64,000 nt of DNA from Selenomonas ruminantium subsp. ruminantium ATCC 12561. Lineage in GTDB: Bacteria > Bacillota > Negativicutes > Selenomonadales > Selenomonadaceae. The DNA lies in the NCBI RefSeq assembly GCF_000424065.1, contig NZ_AUJE01000020.1, positions 1 through 64,000 on the forward strand, written 5' to 3'. Every line of letters begins with the position of its first letter. Within the stretch, counting starts at the first letter, position 1. Position numbers and translations under genes: made by a program. The notes below the pieces were generated by a model. It was not told where the DNA came from. It saw only the letters and a program-made list of their open reading frames with translations, and ran no database searches. Positions 7,515 through 15,374 of the stretch are shown in pieces.

Positions 7515-8603
7515 TTGGATAAAAAGACAGTAGCCGTGGCGATGAGCGGCGGTGTGGACAGTTCTCTGACAGCGGCCTTGCTGGCCGAGCAGGGATATAA
7601 GGTAATCGGCATTACCATGCTGCTGACGGAGGAAGGCCGCAGTGAAACGGTCAATGTGGCGGCAGGTGAAGAACCGGACTGTGTGCGGGATGCCAAGAAA
7701 GTGGCAGCAGCTTTGGGCATTGAACATCATACGGTGGATTTTCGCAAAGAATTTCAAGCAAATGTTATTGACTATTTCCTGAGCGAATATGCCAAGGGGC
7801 GTACGCCGAATCCCTGCGTGATGTGCAATCCGTCCATGAAATTCGGCCTGTTGCTGGATAAGGCCAGAGAATTAGGTGCAGACTTTTTAGCCACGGGTCA
7901 TTATGCCCGCATTGGTCAGCTGGAAAACGGCCGTTATGTGGTGAAAAAAGGTCTGGACGAGCATAAAGACCAGTCCTATGCTTTGCATCGTTTGCCGCAA
8001 ACGTCCTTGCAGCATATTCTGTTGCCATTGGGGGATATGACTAAGGAGCATGTGCGGGAATTGGCGGAGAAGATGGATTTGCCAGTGGCGCATAAAGCCG
8101 AAAGTCAGGAAATCTGCTTTGTGCCCCATGATGATTACAAGGCATTTTTACAAAAGCACCGGCCCAAGTGCTTGCGCAAGGGCAATATCGTCAACGATGA
8201 AGGAAAAGTGCTGGGCAGGCATAACGGCGTGCCACTTTATACCATTGGCCAGCGCAAGGGGCTGGGCATTGCGGCACCGGAACCACTCTATGTGCATAAG
8301 CTCGATATGCAGCACAATGAAGTGGTCGTGGGCGGCAACACTTCCGTCTTTGCCAAAGGGCTTTTGGCGAGTGATGCCAACTGGATTGCCATTGATAAAT
8401 TGGAGGACGGTATGGAATTTGGCGCCAAAATCCGCTATGGCAAGCGTGAGGCGCAGGCAAGGCTCTCTATGCAGGCAGATGGTCTGCTTAAAGTGGAATT
8501 TGCTGAACCACAGCGGGCGGTTACGCCAGGACAGTTTGTGGTATTCTATGATGATGATGTACTCGTGGGCGGCGCCATGATTGAGCAGGCTATTAATGAC
8601 TGA
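7515..8603 (+). CDS. mnmA: tRNA-specific 2-thiouridylase
   Basis: A 362-residue enzyme that activates U34 of Lys, Glu and Gln tRNAs with ATP and replaces the 2-oxygen by sulfur. The PP-loop SGGVDSS is near residues 11-17, the first catalytic cysteine is in NPCVMCNP (about 101), ATGHYAR follows, and the second catalytic cysteine is in ESQEICFV (about 200). The C-terminal beta-barrel is complete. AGAGGTGG at 7499-7506 favours TTG at 7515 (8 bases away) over the GTG at 7503, which overlaps the binding site. Length is normal for the family. Confidence 0.95.
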   Translation: MDKKTVAVAMSGGVDSSLTAALLAEQGYKVIGITMLLTEEGRSETVNVAAGEEPDCVRDAKKVAAALGIEHHTVDFRKEFQANVIDYFLSEYAKGRTPNPCVMCNPSMKFGLLLDKARELGADFLATGHYARIGQLENGRYVVKKGLDEHKDQSYALHRLPQTSLQHILLPLGDMTKEHVRELAEKMDLPVAHKAESQEICFVPHDDYKAFLQKHRPKCLRKGNIVNDEGKVLGRHNGVPLYTIGQRKGLGIAAPEPLYVHKLDMQHNEVVVGGNTSVFAKGLLASDANWIAIDKLEDGMEFGAKIRYGKREAQARLSMQADGLLKVEFAEPQRAVTPGQFVVFYDDDVLVGGAMIEQAIND

Positions 8604-8682
8604 ATTTGACTGTTTAGCAGGATTTTTTCCTTTGATGGCGAATGATACAAATATATAGGATCAAAATTAAAGGAAGGATTTT

Positions 8683-9474
8683 ATGACCTTAGATTCCAGT
8701 AACGAAGTTGTAGCGATTTTATACGATATTGAAAATGCGCCGTTTGAAATGCTGAATTACACCTTGGGCAAAGCGCGGCGCTATCAGCCCTGCCGAACCA
8801 TTGTGGTCTCCGACTGGGAGGCGCGTCCGGAGCAGAAGCGCTGGGAAAAACTCATGCGCCGTCCCGGCTTTACCTTCCGGCAAATTAGCCGTACTTATCA
8901 CGGGAAGAATTCTCTTGATTCAGCTATTTACGATTCGGCCAAGCTCCTTTATGATGAAGGTGTGCGGCGGTTCTTTATCATCACCACGGATTCGGATTTC
9001 GTGCGGATAGCGGAATATCTGAATTCGGATACGCCGTCTTATATCATCGGCGTGGGCACGAAGCAGGCCAGCGAAACGCTGCGCAATGCTTATGATGAGT
9101 TTATGGTTTACCCGCCGGAGGAAAAAGAGAAAAAGCCTGCCCGTAAGCCAAAGGCCGTTAAGGACGAGGCAAAACAGGAGAAGAAGACGACTAAAGCGGC
9201 AAAGGAAACAACGGCAACGAAAACGGCAAAGACGGTAAAAGAGACGAAAGCGGCCAAAACAGCGAAAATGGAAAAAGCCGTAAAGACGGCGAAAAACGCT
9301 AAAGCGGCCAAGTCAGAGGATAATGCTGCTTTGTCGGAGGGCAACTTGACCGTCAAGCTGCCTCGTACTTTGCGTGAGACTTTGCAGGAACGGCAGGCGG
9401 CTGAAGGTGTGTCGATAGATGAATTGGTGACGTATTTACTGATGCGGGGTATGGCCCGCTGGGTGGAGGACTGA
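8683..9474 (+). CDS. NYN-domain protein with Lys/Ala-rich linker and ribbon-helix-helix tail
   Basis: A 263-residue three-part protein. Residues 8-142 form a NYN (PIN-like) domain with acidic candidates D15 (YDIEN), D79, D84, D103 and D105 (TTDSDF), a fold usually linked to RNA cleavage. Residues 146-212 are a low-complexity Lys/Ala/Thr tract resembling histone H1 tails. Residues 221-258 (LTVKLPRTLRETLQERQ, then IDELVTYLLMRGM) look like a ribbon-helix-helix DNA-binding motif. The target is unknown. AAAGGAAGGA precedes the ATG. The DUF3783 gene follows after 4 bases, so the two are co-transcribed. Confidence 0.82.
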   Translation: MTLDSSNEVVAILYDIENAPFEMLNYTLGKARRYQPCRTIVVSDWEARPEQKRWEKLMRRPGFTFRQISRTYHGKNSLDSAIYDSAKLLYDEGVRRFFIITTDSDFVRIAEYLNSDTPSYIIGVGTKQASETLRNAYDEFMVYPPEEKEKKPARKPKAVKDEAKQEKKTTKAAKETTATKTAKTVKETKAAKTAKMEKAVKTAKNAKAAKSEDNAALSEGNLTVKLPRTLRETLQERQAAEGVSIDELVTYLLMRGMARWVED

Positions 9475-9478
9475 GTAG

Positions 9479-9871
9479 ATGAAACGGCAGGAACAGGTAC
9501 TTTTTTATCAATTTCAGGATGACGAAAAATTGGCGTTGGCCTGCAAGACCCTCCATAAAATGGGCATCGTGACCAAAATCCTGCAGCCGGAGGATTGGCG
9601 GGAAAAGGTGGGCTATTTATTGGGCGCCAAAGGATTTCAGCCCTCCAAGGCTAAAGACGAGGATAACTTTGTCTTTCCCCATGAGGTCATGGTGCTCCAG
9701 AATATCCGCAACAAACGCTTGGATGAAGTTCTATTGGCGCTTAAAGATGCCGGTGTGCCTCATATCCGCTTTAAGGCGGTGGTGACGCCGTTCAATACAC
9801 TGTGGACCCTCAGAAGATTGTGTGAAACGATGCAGAAGGAACACGGCGCGTTGGCGGAACAGGCGAATTAA
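9479..9871 (+). CDS. DUF3783 domain protein
   Basis: A 130-residue cytoplasmic protein. The C-terminal half carries the DUF3783 pattern: MVLQNIRNKRLDEVLLALKDAG, then a VVTPFNTLWTL segment. No enzymatic function is known for the family. The N-terminal half (QVLFYQFQDDEKLALACKTLHKMGI) may form a ferredoxin-like fold. It begins 4 bases after the NYN-domain gene with GGAGG inside that gene's end, so the pair is probably translated together. Confidence 0.75.
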   Translation: MKRQEQVLFYQFQDDEKLALACKTLHKMGIVTKILQPEDWREKVGYLLGAKGFQPSKAKDEDNFVFPHEVMVLQNIRNKRLDEVLLALKDAGVPHIRFKAVVTPFNTLWTLRRLCETMQKEHGALAEQAN

Positions 9872-9920
9872 AGACAGGTATTGCAGGCTTTAGGCTGTTC
9901 AAGTTGAACGCTCTCTTGGC

Positions 9921-9949
9921 TTGAAATATGTATCTATAGGTTGTATAAT
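9921..9949 (+). promoter_or_regulatory. Strong promoter for a small plus-strand RNA
   Basis: TTGAAA (9921-9926), a 17-base spacer and TATAAT (9944-9949) form a near-consensus promoter. Transcription would start near 9956, with no open reading frame before the terminator at 10021-10043. Confidence 0.75.
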
Positions 9950-9955
9950 ATGCAT

Positions 9956-10043
9956 AAAGAAATGGCTGGTGTGTAGCAGCGCCGGTCACTTCCCGTTATC
10001 TAGAATGTGAGGAAGGCCGCACCGCTTAACAAGCGGTCTTTTT
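9956..10043 (+). ncRNA. Candidate antitoxin RNA of a type I toxin-antitoxin locus
   Basis: A predicted RNA of about 88 nucleotides between the promoter at 9921-9949 and the terminator ACCGCTT-AAC-AAGCGGT with CTTTTT (10021-10043). It converges on the minus-strand holin-like toxin gene. Its GGAAGGCCG (10011-10019) matches the plus-strand sequence GGAAGACCG (10160-10168) opposite the toxin leader in 8 of 9 positions, so it could base-pair with the toxin mRNA near the ribosome binding site, as in par/Fst-type systems. Transcription is inferred, not shown. Confidence 0.55.
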
Positions 10044-10062
10044 CATATTACAAAGTAATTTC

Positions 10063-10140
10063 TTACCTGAATAATCCTAAGACGGCAACAATCAGCGTCA
10101 GGCCAGCTATCAACAAGGACAGCTTTTCATATAGCGTCAT
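10063..10140 (-). CDS. Holin-like toxin peptide (type I toxin)
   Basis: A 25-residue peptide, MTLYEKLSLLIAGLTLIVAV then LGLFR, with a short polar start and a single hydrophobic helix. It matches the pattern of the small putative holin-like toxins of Firmicutes, membrane peptides controlled by antisense RNAs. GGGGAGGTGG (complement of 10146-10155) is a very strong ribosome binding site 5 bases from the ATG. On the minus strand a -10-like TATAAT lies at 10192-10187; the -35 (TTTTCC) is weak. The gene is too short for standard gene finders. Confidence 0.72.
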   Translation of the reverse strand: MTLYEKLSLLIAGLTLIVAVLGLFR

Positions 10141-10203
10141 GGTTACCACCTCCCCAGCGGGAAGACCGACTCACCAACCGTAAAATATTATAGCACAGGA
10201 ATA

Positions 10204-10239
10204 CAGCGGGGAAAAGGTTAAAAAGAAACCGCTGTTTTT
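10204..10239 (+). terminator. Hairpin with T-tract
   Basis: CAGCGG (10204-10209) pairs with CCGCTG (10229-10234), followed by TTTTT. The T-tract overlaps the -35 of the next promoter. It may isolate the downstream operon from read-through of the toxin locus. Confidence 0.55.
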
Positions 10240-10266
10240 GACACGTCTGAGAAAAAAACGTATACT
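10238..10266 (+). promoter_or_regulatory. Promoter of the 10312-15238 operon
   Basis: TTGACA (10238-10243), a 17-base spacer and TATACT (10261-10266) give a near-consensus vegetative promoter 46 bases before the coiled-coil membrane protein gene. Confidence 0.8.
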
Positions 10267-10311
10267 ATCAATTAGTAGTTTTTAGTGGATAGCAAACGGA
10301 GATATAGTTAG

Positions 10312-11136
10312 ATGAAACAAGATGATTTGGATAAGACGCAGTTAATGCGTCCTGTTGACGGGCAGAGGTCAGATGACGAGCGAAAGTTCGATACCCAGCC
10401 GTTGCCACGGATTGAAGATAATACGGAGCGGCTGGACAGCGGCTATCGCGGCGTGCGGGAACTGCCGCCGGAGGAGATACCGCCCTGTGTGGAAAAGACG
10501 AAGGGGAAACCGTTTTTCACCGCAGGTAAGAAGCGAGGCATACTTTTGGCCATTTGCTTTGTGGCAGCGCTTTTTGGCGGTTTTATGCTGGCTGGTTACA
10601 GTCAGGACCAGTCTGAGGCCAAGCAGAATCAGCAGCAGATGGAACGTCAGCAGATGCAGGCAAGGGAACAGAAGCTGGCTGACCAGGAGGCAGACCTCAA
10701 GGCACGCCGTCAGGAATTGGAGCGGCAGAAACAGGCGTTGCAGGAGCGTGAGCGCGAGTTGGAGGATATGTCCAGCCGAGCCAAGGGGCGCAATGAGGAA
10801 ATCAGCAAGGAAGCGCCTGGTTCTGCATTAGGCAAGCTGGTAGATAAAGTTACCGGTAAAGAAGCCAAGCGGCAGGAGAAGCTGCAGGAAAACGAGAAGG
10901 TTTCCGCGCAGGCAGACAGCGATGTAGCGAAGCTGAAGCAGTCCATTGCCGAGGCCCAGAGCATGCTCGATAATGTGGATGCCAAGCTGGACACGGTGGC
11001 AGAAATGCAGCAGGAGACCGGCAGGATTAAAGCCAAGGCTGAGAGCGCCTATGCAGAAAACAAGGACGTTATCGACAAAGCGGTTTATTATGCTCGGACG
11101 GGAGCAGATTTCCTGTCCAAGTGGCTGTCTGAATAA
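10312..11136 (+). CDS. Single-pass membrane protein with long coiled coil
   Basis: A 274-residue protein I cannot assign to a named family. Residues 1-72 are cytoplasmic, acidic and proline-containing; residues 73-95 (RGILLAICFVAALFGGFMLAGY) are one membrane helix; residues 96-165 are a Gln/Glu/Arg-rich coiled coil (MERQQMQAREQKLADQEADL), and a second helical stretch runs to the end. The topology suggests an anchored spacer or scaffold in the periplasm. It is first in the operon with a lipoprotein-dependent importer 24 bases downstream. A TGA-free Lys/Glu/Gln bias is normal for coiled coils. Confidence 0.7.
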   Translation: MKQDDLDKTQLMRPVDGQRSDDERKFDTQPLPRIEDNTERLDSGYRGVRELPPEEIPPCVEKTKGKPFFTAGKKRGILLAICFVAALFGGFMLAGYSQDQSEAKQNQQQMERQQMQAREQKLADQEADLKARRQELERQKQALQERERELEDMSSRAKGRNEEISKEAPGSALGKLVDKVTGKEAKRQEKLQENEKVSAQADSDVAKLKQSIAEAQSMLDNVDAKLDTVAEMQQETGRIKAKAESAYAENKDVIDKAVYYARTGADFLSKWLSE

Positions 11137-11160
11137 ACAATCATGAAGGGAGTAAAAACG

Positions 11161-12096
11161 TTGAAGAAGTATGCATTATTAATCATGGCAATTTTATTGA
11201 TGGGATTGGTGGCTGGCTGTGGTCAGCAGGAGGCCAAGAAGGATTTACAGCCCTTGAATATCGGCCTGATGCCGGATACGGATTCCCTGCCGTTTATCAT
11301 CGCGCAGGAAAAGGGATATTTTAAGGAAGAAGGTCTGGAGGTCAACATTCAGCAGTATAAGAGTGCCATGGACCGAGATTCAGCGCTGCAGAGCGGCAAT
11401 CTGGACGGGGCAATCTCGGATATGTTGGCCGTGGCTTTTGCTAAAGACGGCGGCTTCAACGTGAAGGTAACGTCCTTCACCGATGGCAGTTACAAGCTGA
11501 TTGCAAGTAAGCAGTCCGGGGCGAAATCCGTAGCTGACCTTAAAGGTCAGGATGTAGCGGTTTCCCGCAACACCATCATTGAGTATGTGACCGACCAGAT
11601 TTTGGCGAAGGAAAATCTGCCGGAAGACAGCGTAAGCAAGGTGATTATTCCGCAGATTCCCACCCGTTTGGAAATGCTGCAGAATGGCAAATTGGCTGCA
11701 GCAACACTGCCGGAGCCGATGGCCAGCATTGCCGTACACAATGGCTGTCAGTTCGTAACGGGGTCTGACGAACTGGGCATCAATCCCGGCGTCATCATGT
11801 TTACGGCCAAGACTACGAACGACAGACGGGCAGAAATTGCCGCTATGTATCGCGCTTATAACAAGGCTGTGGATTACCTCAACAACACGCCGCGGGAAGA
11901 ATACATTGACCTGATTGTGGAAAAAGGCGGTTTCCCGCCGGCTGCCAAAGAAGCCTTGAAGCTGCCGGAATATCATCATGCAACTCTGCCCAAGGAAAGC
12001 GATGTGGTGGACTGCGTGAAGTGGCTGCAGGGCAAGGGGCTTATTCAGAAGAATTATACCTACGCCGATTTTGTGGTCGATGTATTGAGCAAGTGA
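11161..12096 (+). CDS. Substrate-binding lipoprotein of a NitT/SsuA/ThiY-type ABC importer
   Basis: A 311-residue lipoprotein. The signal peptide MKKYALLIMAILLMGLVAGC ends in the lipobox LVAGC. The mature part follows the NMT1/THI5/SsuA fold: NIGLMPDTDSLPFIIAQEKG, YFKEEGLEVNIQQY, and later a clear AATLPEPMASIA segment. Such proteins bind sulfonates, nitrate, taurine or pyrimidine precursors; the substrate cannot be read from sequence. GGGAG at 11148-11152 places the TTG at 11161 correctly; the ATG at 11143 has no binding site. The ATPase and permease follow with 1-base spacing and a 4-base overlap. Confidence 0.88.
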   Translation: MKKYALLIMAILLMGLVAGCGQQEAKKDLQPLNIGLMPDTDSLPFIIAQEKGYFKEEGLEVNIQQYKSAMDRDSALQSGNLDGAISDMLAVAFAKDGGFNVKVTSFTDGSYKLIASKQSGAKSVADLKGQDVAVSRNTIIEYVTDQILAKENLPEDSVSKVIIPQIPTRLEMLQNGKLAAATLPEPMASIAVHNGCQFVTGSDELGINPGVIMFTAKTTNDRRAEIAAMYRAYNKAVDYLNNTPREEYIDLIVEKGGFPPAAKEALKLPEYHHATLPKESDVVDCVKWLQGKGLIQKNYTYADFVVDVLSK

Positions 12097-12097
12097 T

Positions 12098-12862
12098 ATG
12101 ATTGAAGTAAAGAATTTAGCTGTTAGCTATTCCGGGTTAAAACAAAAGAATACGGCATTGCAAAATGTCAGCCTGACCGTTCCGCAAGGAACGGTTTGTG
12201 CTGTTATAGGCCCTTCCGGCTGTGGAAAGTCCACGCTGCTAAAGGTGGTTGCAGGGCTGATTACTGATTTTACGGGGCAGGTGCGCATTAACGGCGGTGA
12301 AGTCAGCCCCAAGAAACTGCGGATTGGCTTTATGCCGCAGAACTACGGCCTGTTGCCCTGGCAGACCGTGGCGGATAATATTCGGCTGGCCTGCCGGATT
12401 AAGGATGGCTGGACGGAGGCAAAGACGGCTAAAATGGAGGCTCTGTGCCAAAAACTGGGCATTGAGGATTTGCTCAGCCGCTATCCGCAGGAACTCAGCG
12501 GCGGTCAGCAGCAGCGGGTGAGCCTTGCCCGCGTGTTTTTGCTCGAGCCGGATATTTTGCTGATGGATGAACCTTTTTCGGCATTAGATGCCATTACCCG
12601 CGAGGAAATGCAGGATGTATTCCGTGACCTTTGGGAGGAGGCTGGCATAACCACAATCCTTGTGACCCATTATGTGGAAGAAGCCTTGTACTTAGGCCAG
12701 CAGATTGTACTGATGGCGGGCGGCCAAAATGGCGGCACGGTGGCCGAGGTCATGGAGAATAAATGGCAGGGCAGCCGTGCGTGGAAGACGACAACAGAAT
12801 TTTTCACCAAGAGTCAGGAACTGAAGGAGAAAATCAAGGCTATGGGGGCGCGGCAGTCATGA
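12098..12862 (+). CDS. ABC importer ATPase, SsuB/TauB-like
   Basis: A 254-residue ABC ATPase that powers the importer of this operon. Walker A GPSGCGKST (about residues 39-47), Q-loop in GFMPQNYGLLPW, signature LSGGQQQR, Walker B ILLMDEPFSALD and the H-loop TH in ILVTHYVEEAL are all intact. The Q-loop wording is characteristic of the nitrate/sulfonate/taurine class. It starts one base after the lipoprotein stop and ends in an ATGA overlap with the permease. Confidence 0.93.
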   Translation: MIEVKNLAVSYSGLKQKNTALQNVSLTVPQGTVCAVIGPSGCGKSTLLKVVAGLITDFTGQVRINGGEVSPKKLRIGFMPQNYGLLPWQTVADNIRLACRIKDGWTEAKTAKMEALCQKLGIEDLLSRYPQELSGGQQQRVSLARVFLLEPDILLMDEPFSALDAITREEMQDVFRDLWEEAGITTILVTHYVEEALYLGQQIVLMAGGQNGGTVAEVMENKWQGSRAWKTTTEFFTKSQELKEKIKAMGARQS

Positions 12863-13611
12863 GAAACAAAAGCAAAGTAGTTTTGCGTGCCTATCTTTTC
12901 GGCGTGCTCTTTTTGCTGCTCCTGTGGCAGCTGACGGCGGCTTTGGTACAGCTGCCCATCATACCGGAGCCCTTGTTGGTCTTTGAACGACTGGGCGAAA
13001 TTTTTGCGGACAAAATCGCTGTGCACGCCGCGTATAGCCTGTGGCGGATTTTTGCTGGCATTCTGCTGGCGGTATTGGTGGGTTACCCTTTAGGCATTAT
13101 CATGGGCTATTTTGGCAAGGCAGACCGGTATTTGGCACCGCTTGTATACCTGACCTATCCGATACCGAAGATTGCTCTGCTGCCCATTTTGATGCTTTTG
13201 GCAGGGATTGGGGAGCTGTCGAAAATCATCATGATTTTCCTCATTGTGGTATTTCAGATTGTCGTGGCGCTCAGAGATGGTATCCGTGCTATTCCTGCTG
13301 AAACCTATTATCCGCTGTATTCTTTGGGGGCGAGGTTCCGGCAGGTGTTCCGCTATATCCTCGTGCCGGCAACTTTGCCGAACTTTATCACGGCTATCCG
13401 CGTGGCTATGGCTACGGCGGTATCGGTGCTGTTTTTTACGGAAACCTTCGGCACGCAGTACGGCATGGGCTATTTTATCATGGATGCCTGGCTGCGGGTG
13501 AATTATCTGGAGATGTATACGGGTATTGTGATTCTGAGCCTGATGGGGTTATTACTCTTTGGCTTGCTGGATATCCTTGAAGCGCGCCTTTGCCGCTGGC
13601 AGATGAAGTGA
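12859..13611 (+). CDS. ABC importer permease, SsuC/TauC-like
   Basis: A 250-residue permease with about six membrane helices. It carries the EAA-type loop that contacts the ATPase (EALYPLYSLGARFRQVF region at about residues 150-175, ending in FRYILVPATLPNFI). The PIPKIALLPILML segment is typical of the nitrate/sulfonate/taurine permeases. The ATG overlaps the ATPase stop. The peptidase-like gene follows after 7 bases, which ties that protein to the transporter. Confidence 0.92.
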   Translation: MRNKSKVVLRAYLFGVLFLLLLWQLTAALVQLPIIPEPLLVFERLGEIFADKIAVHAAYSLWRIFAGILLAVLVGYPLGIIMGYFGKADRYLAPLVYLTYPIPKIALLPILMLLAGIGELSKIIMIFLIVVFQIVVALRDGIRAIPAETYYPLYSLGARFRQVFRYILVPATLPNFITAIRVAMATAVSVLFFTETFGTQYGMGYFIMDAWLRVNYLEMYTGIVILSLMGLLLFGLLDILEARLCRWQMK

Positions 13612-13618
13612 GGTCGGG

Positions 13619-15238
13619 ATGAGAAAATTAGGAATCTTTCTGTGGGTCTGCATATTGGCTTTGGGTCTTTGCCTGGGTGGCAAAATGGCTTGGGATTTTC
13701 TAAATGGGACAGTCGGAGCCACAGGGCCGGCGGCGGTTGCTGTTCATAGCCTTGGCCAGCCTGCACCGGAAACGATGCGGGATATCGAGCAGGCGGCAGC
13801 AGCCTTTCCAGAGCTGCTGGAAGAACGTTATCAGGTGAACCTGCAGCATAATGTCGATATCTGGGTCGGTGCGGACACGGGGAAATATGAGGAACTGCTG
13901 GTTAAAAAGCTGGGTGTAGAAGAGGAGAAGGTTAAGCCCAAAGCGCAATACACCAGTGGTGAGTCCATGGGCAGGAAGAATATCATTGCGCTGGACGGCG
14001 ACAAGCAGAAAATGACGGATAAAAGCGAGCGGTACAGCACTACTGGTCACGAGCTTTTTCATCAGCTGCAGTATGAATTGAGTGATGGCCGCAGCGGTTA
14101 TGAAAACTCCCTCTTTTGGCTGGAGGAAGGCACGGCCGATTATGCCGGCGCATTGCTGGCAGAGAAGATGGGCGGCCGCTCGGTAGAAAAGTGGTATATG
14201 GACGATTTGTTTACCCTGCAAAATGCCAAAGAAACAGCCAAAGTAGAAAAACTACAGCGCACTACGGAAGAAGAACGCGTGCAGCTCTTGAGCGGCAAGG
14301 CAAAGTATTATACGCTCTCGGATGTGATGGTTTACTATCTGCTGCATCATTATGGCGGCAGCAGCCCGGAGCAGAAAATCATTGCCTACTACAAGGGGCT
14401 GGCCAAGGGCGAGGCGGAGCAGGTCTTTGCCCAGGTTTTTGGTGTGGAACTAAGCGCATTTTTGCAGGAGTTTTCTGCCTGGTGGCAGGGCGAACTTAAC
14501 GCACCGGCGCAGCTGGCTGTGGTGGTGCGGCCGCAGGTAAATGAGTCCGTGGCCCGGCAGTATCGGCAGCATATCGCCCAATCCCGTAAGTGGCTGCAAA
14601 ATCATTGGGGGCATGATTTGAAGGGGCGCTATAAGCTGGTCTTTGTCAGCGGAGCCGAGGATTATGCTGCGGCTATGCAGGAATATTGCGGTGTCGATGC
14701 GGCTGAAGCCCAAAGGACTGCTGCCGACAGCGTCTGGGCAGAAAACAACAGTACGTTGTTTGTCAATGCCGCTAAAATCGATGATTCCCGCCAGTCAATT
14801 TTTGTGAGCTCAGCCATGGTCAGCCGTTTGTTTATCCTGCAGCAGCTGGGCAGTGAAGATGTGGGCATGACCTGGCTGCTCAGGGGCATGAGTTATGTGT
14901 CCGGTGTGGCGCGGCTGGTCGATGTCGGTGAAGGCAAACTGCCGGATTATCAGCGTGCCTGGCGGCAGGAGCTGCGGAAAAATGCGCCGCTGCTTACGGT
15001 GGATAAAATCATGAGCAATGCGGATATGCAAAAGGCTATGGAACAGTATGGCAATGAGCCGGTCAGTCACCTCTGTGAATATGCCGCAGCTGAACTGGTG
15101 CGCCGTTATGGCTGGACTGCACTCTATAATTGGCAGTTGGCCGCCCGCAGAAGTGGCGATGGCAAACAGGCCTTTTTGCAGGTGTTTGGCATAACGGCCG
15201 CAGACTTTGGTGCGCAGGTGCATATGATGATTTATTGA
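13619..15238 (+). CDS. Exported HExxH metallopeptidase-like protein with a degenerate second copy of the domain
   Basis: A 539-residue exported or N-anchored protein (hydrophobic residues 5-22). The first half has a zinc-peptidase-like centre: HELFH at residues 144-148 and WLEEGTADYAG at 167-177, supplying a possible glutamate ligand, as in MA-clan peptidases. The second half repeats the layout: LFILQQL (404-410), WLLRGMSYVSG (419-429) and QAFLQVFGITAADF (517-530), matching QVFAQVFGVELSAF (268-281). In the second copy the HExxH positions are S402, R403 and I406, so it is inactive. It sits 7 bases after the importer permease. Substrate unknown. Confidence 0.78.
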   Translation: MRKLGIFLWVCILALGLCLGGKMAWDFLNGTVGATGPAAVAVHSLGQPAPETMRDIEQAAAAFPELLEERYQVNLQHNVDIWVGADTGKYEELLVKKLGVEEEKVKPKAQYTSGESMGRKNIIALDGDKQKMTDKSERYSTTGHELFHQLQYELSDGRSGYENSLFWLEEGTADYAGALLAEKMGGRSVEKWYMDDLFTLQNAKETAKVEKLQRTTEEERVQLLSGKAKYYTLSDVMVYYLLHHYGGSSPEQKIIAYYKGLAKGEAEQVFAQVFGVELSAFLQEFSAWWQGELNAPAQLAVVVRPQVNESVARQYRQHIAQSRKWLQNHWGHDLKGRYKLVFVSGAEDYAAAMQEYCGVDAAEAQRTAADSVWAENNSTLFVNAAKIDDSRQSIFVSSAMVSRLFILQQLGSEDVGMTWLLRGMSYVSGVARLVDVGEGKLPDYQRAWRQELRKNAPLLTVDKIMSNADMQKAMEQYGNEPVSHLCEYAAAELVRRYGWTALYNWQLAARRSGDGKQAFLQVFGITAADFGAQVHMMIY

Positions 15239-15262
15239 CGGATGACTTATTGACCGCAGTCA
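15239..15262. repeat. Weak TGAC/GTCA cluster
   Basis: TTGACGGATGACTTATTGAC and the following GCAGTCA lie just after the stop codon of the peptidase-like gene. The stretch resembles the TGACNNGTCA clusters found elsewhere, but the palindromes are imperfect. Confidence 0.3.
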
Positions 15263-15277
15263 GGAGTGAAATTACTC

Positions 15278-15307
15278 TTGAATAGTGGCGGTGACTTGTG
15301 TTATACT
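15278..15307 (+). promoter_or_regulatory. efp promoter
   Basis: TTGAAT (15278-15283), an 18-base spacer and TATACT (15302-15307), 68 bases before the efp start. Confidence 0.65.
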
Positions 15308-15374
15308 AGTTACGTTATTTTGAAATTGAAACGCTTTGAAAAAGCATTCAGACATTATTGGAGGGCGTAAGTTA

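Noticed and set aside
9108-9312. The Lys/Ala-rich stretch as a frameshift artefact.
   Set aside because: The frame stays open and resumes in a sensible ribbon-helix-helix domain with a normal stop; low-complexity linkers of this kind are known.
11535-11549. TGACCTTAAAGGTCA palindrome in the lipoprotein gene.
   Set aside because: It is single, has a longer centre than the TGACNNGTCA units, and encodes a conserved Asp-Leu-Lys-Gly segment of the binding-protein family.
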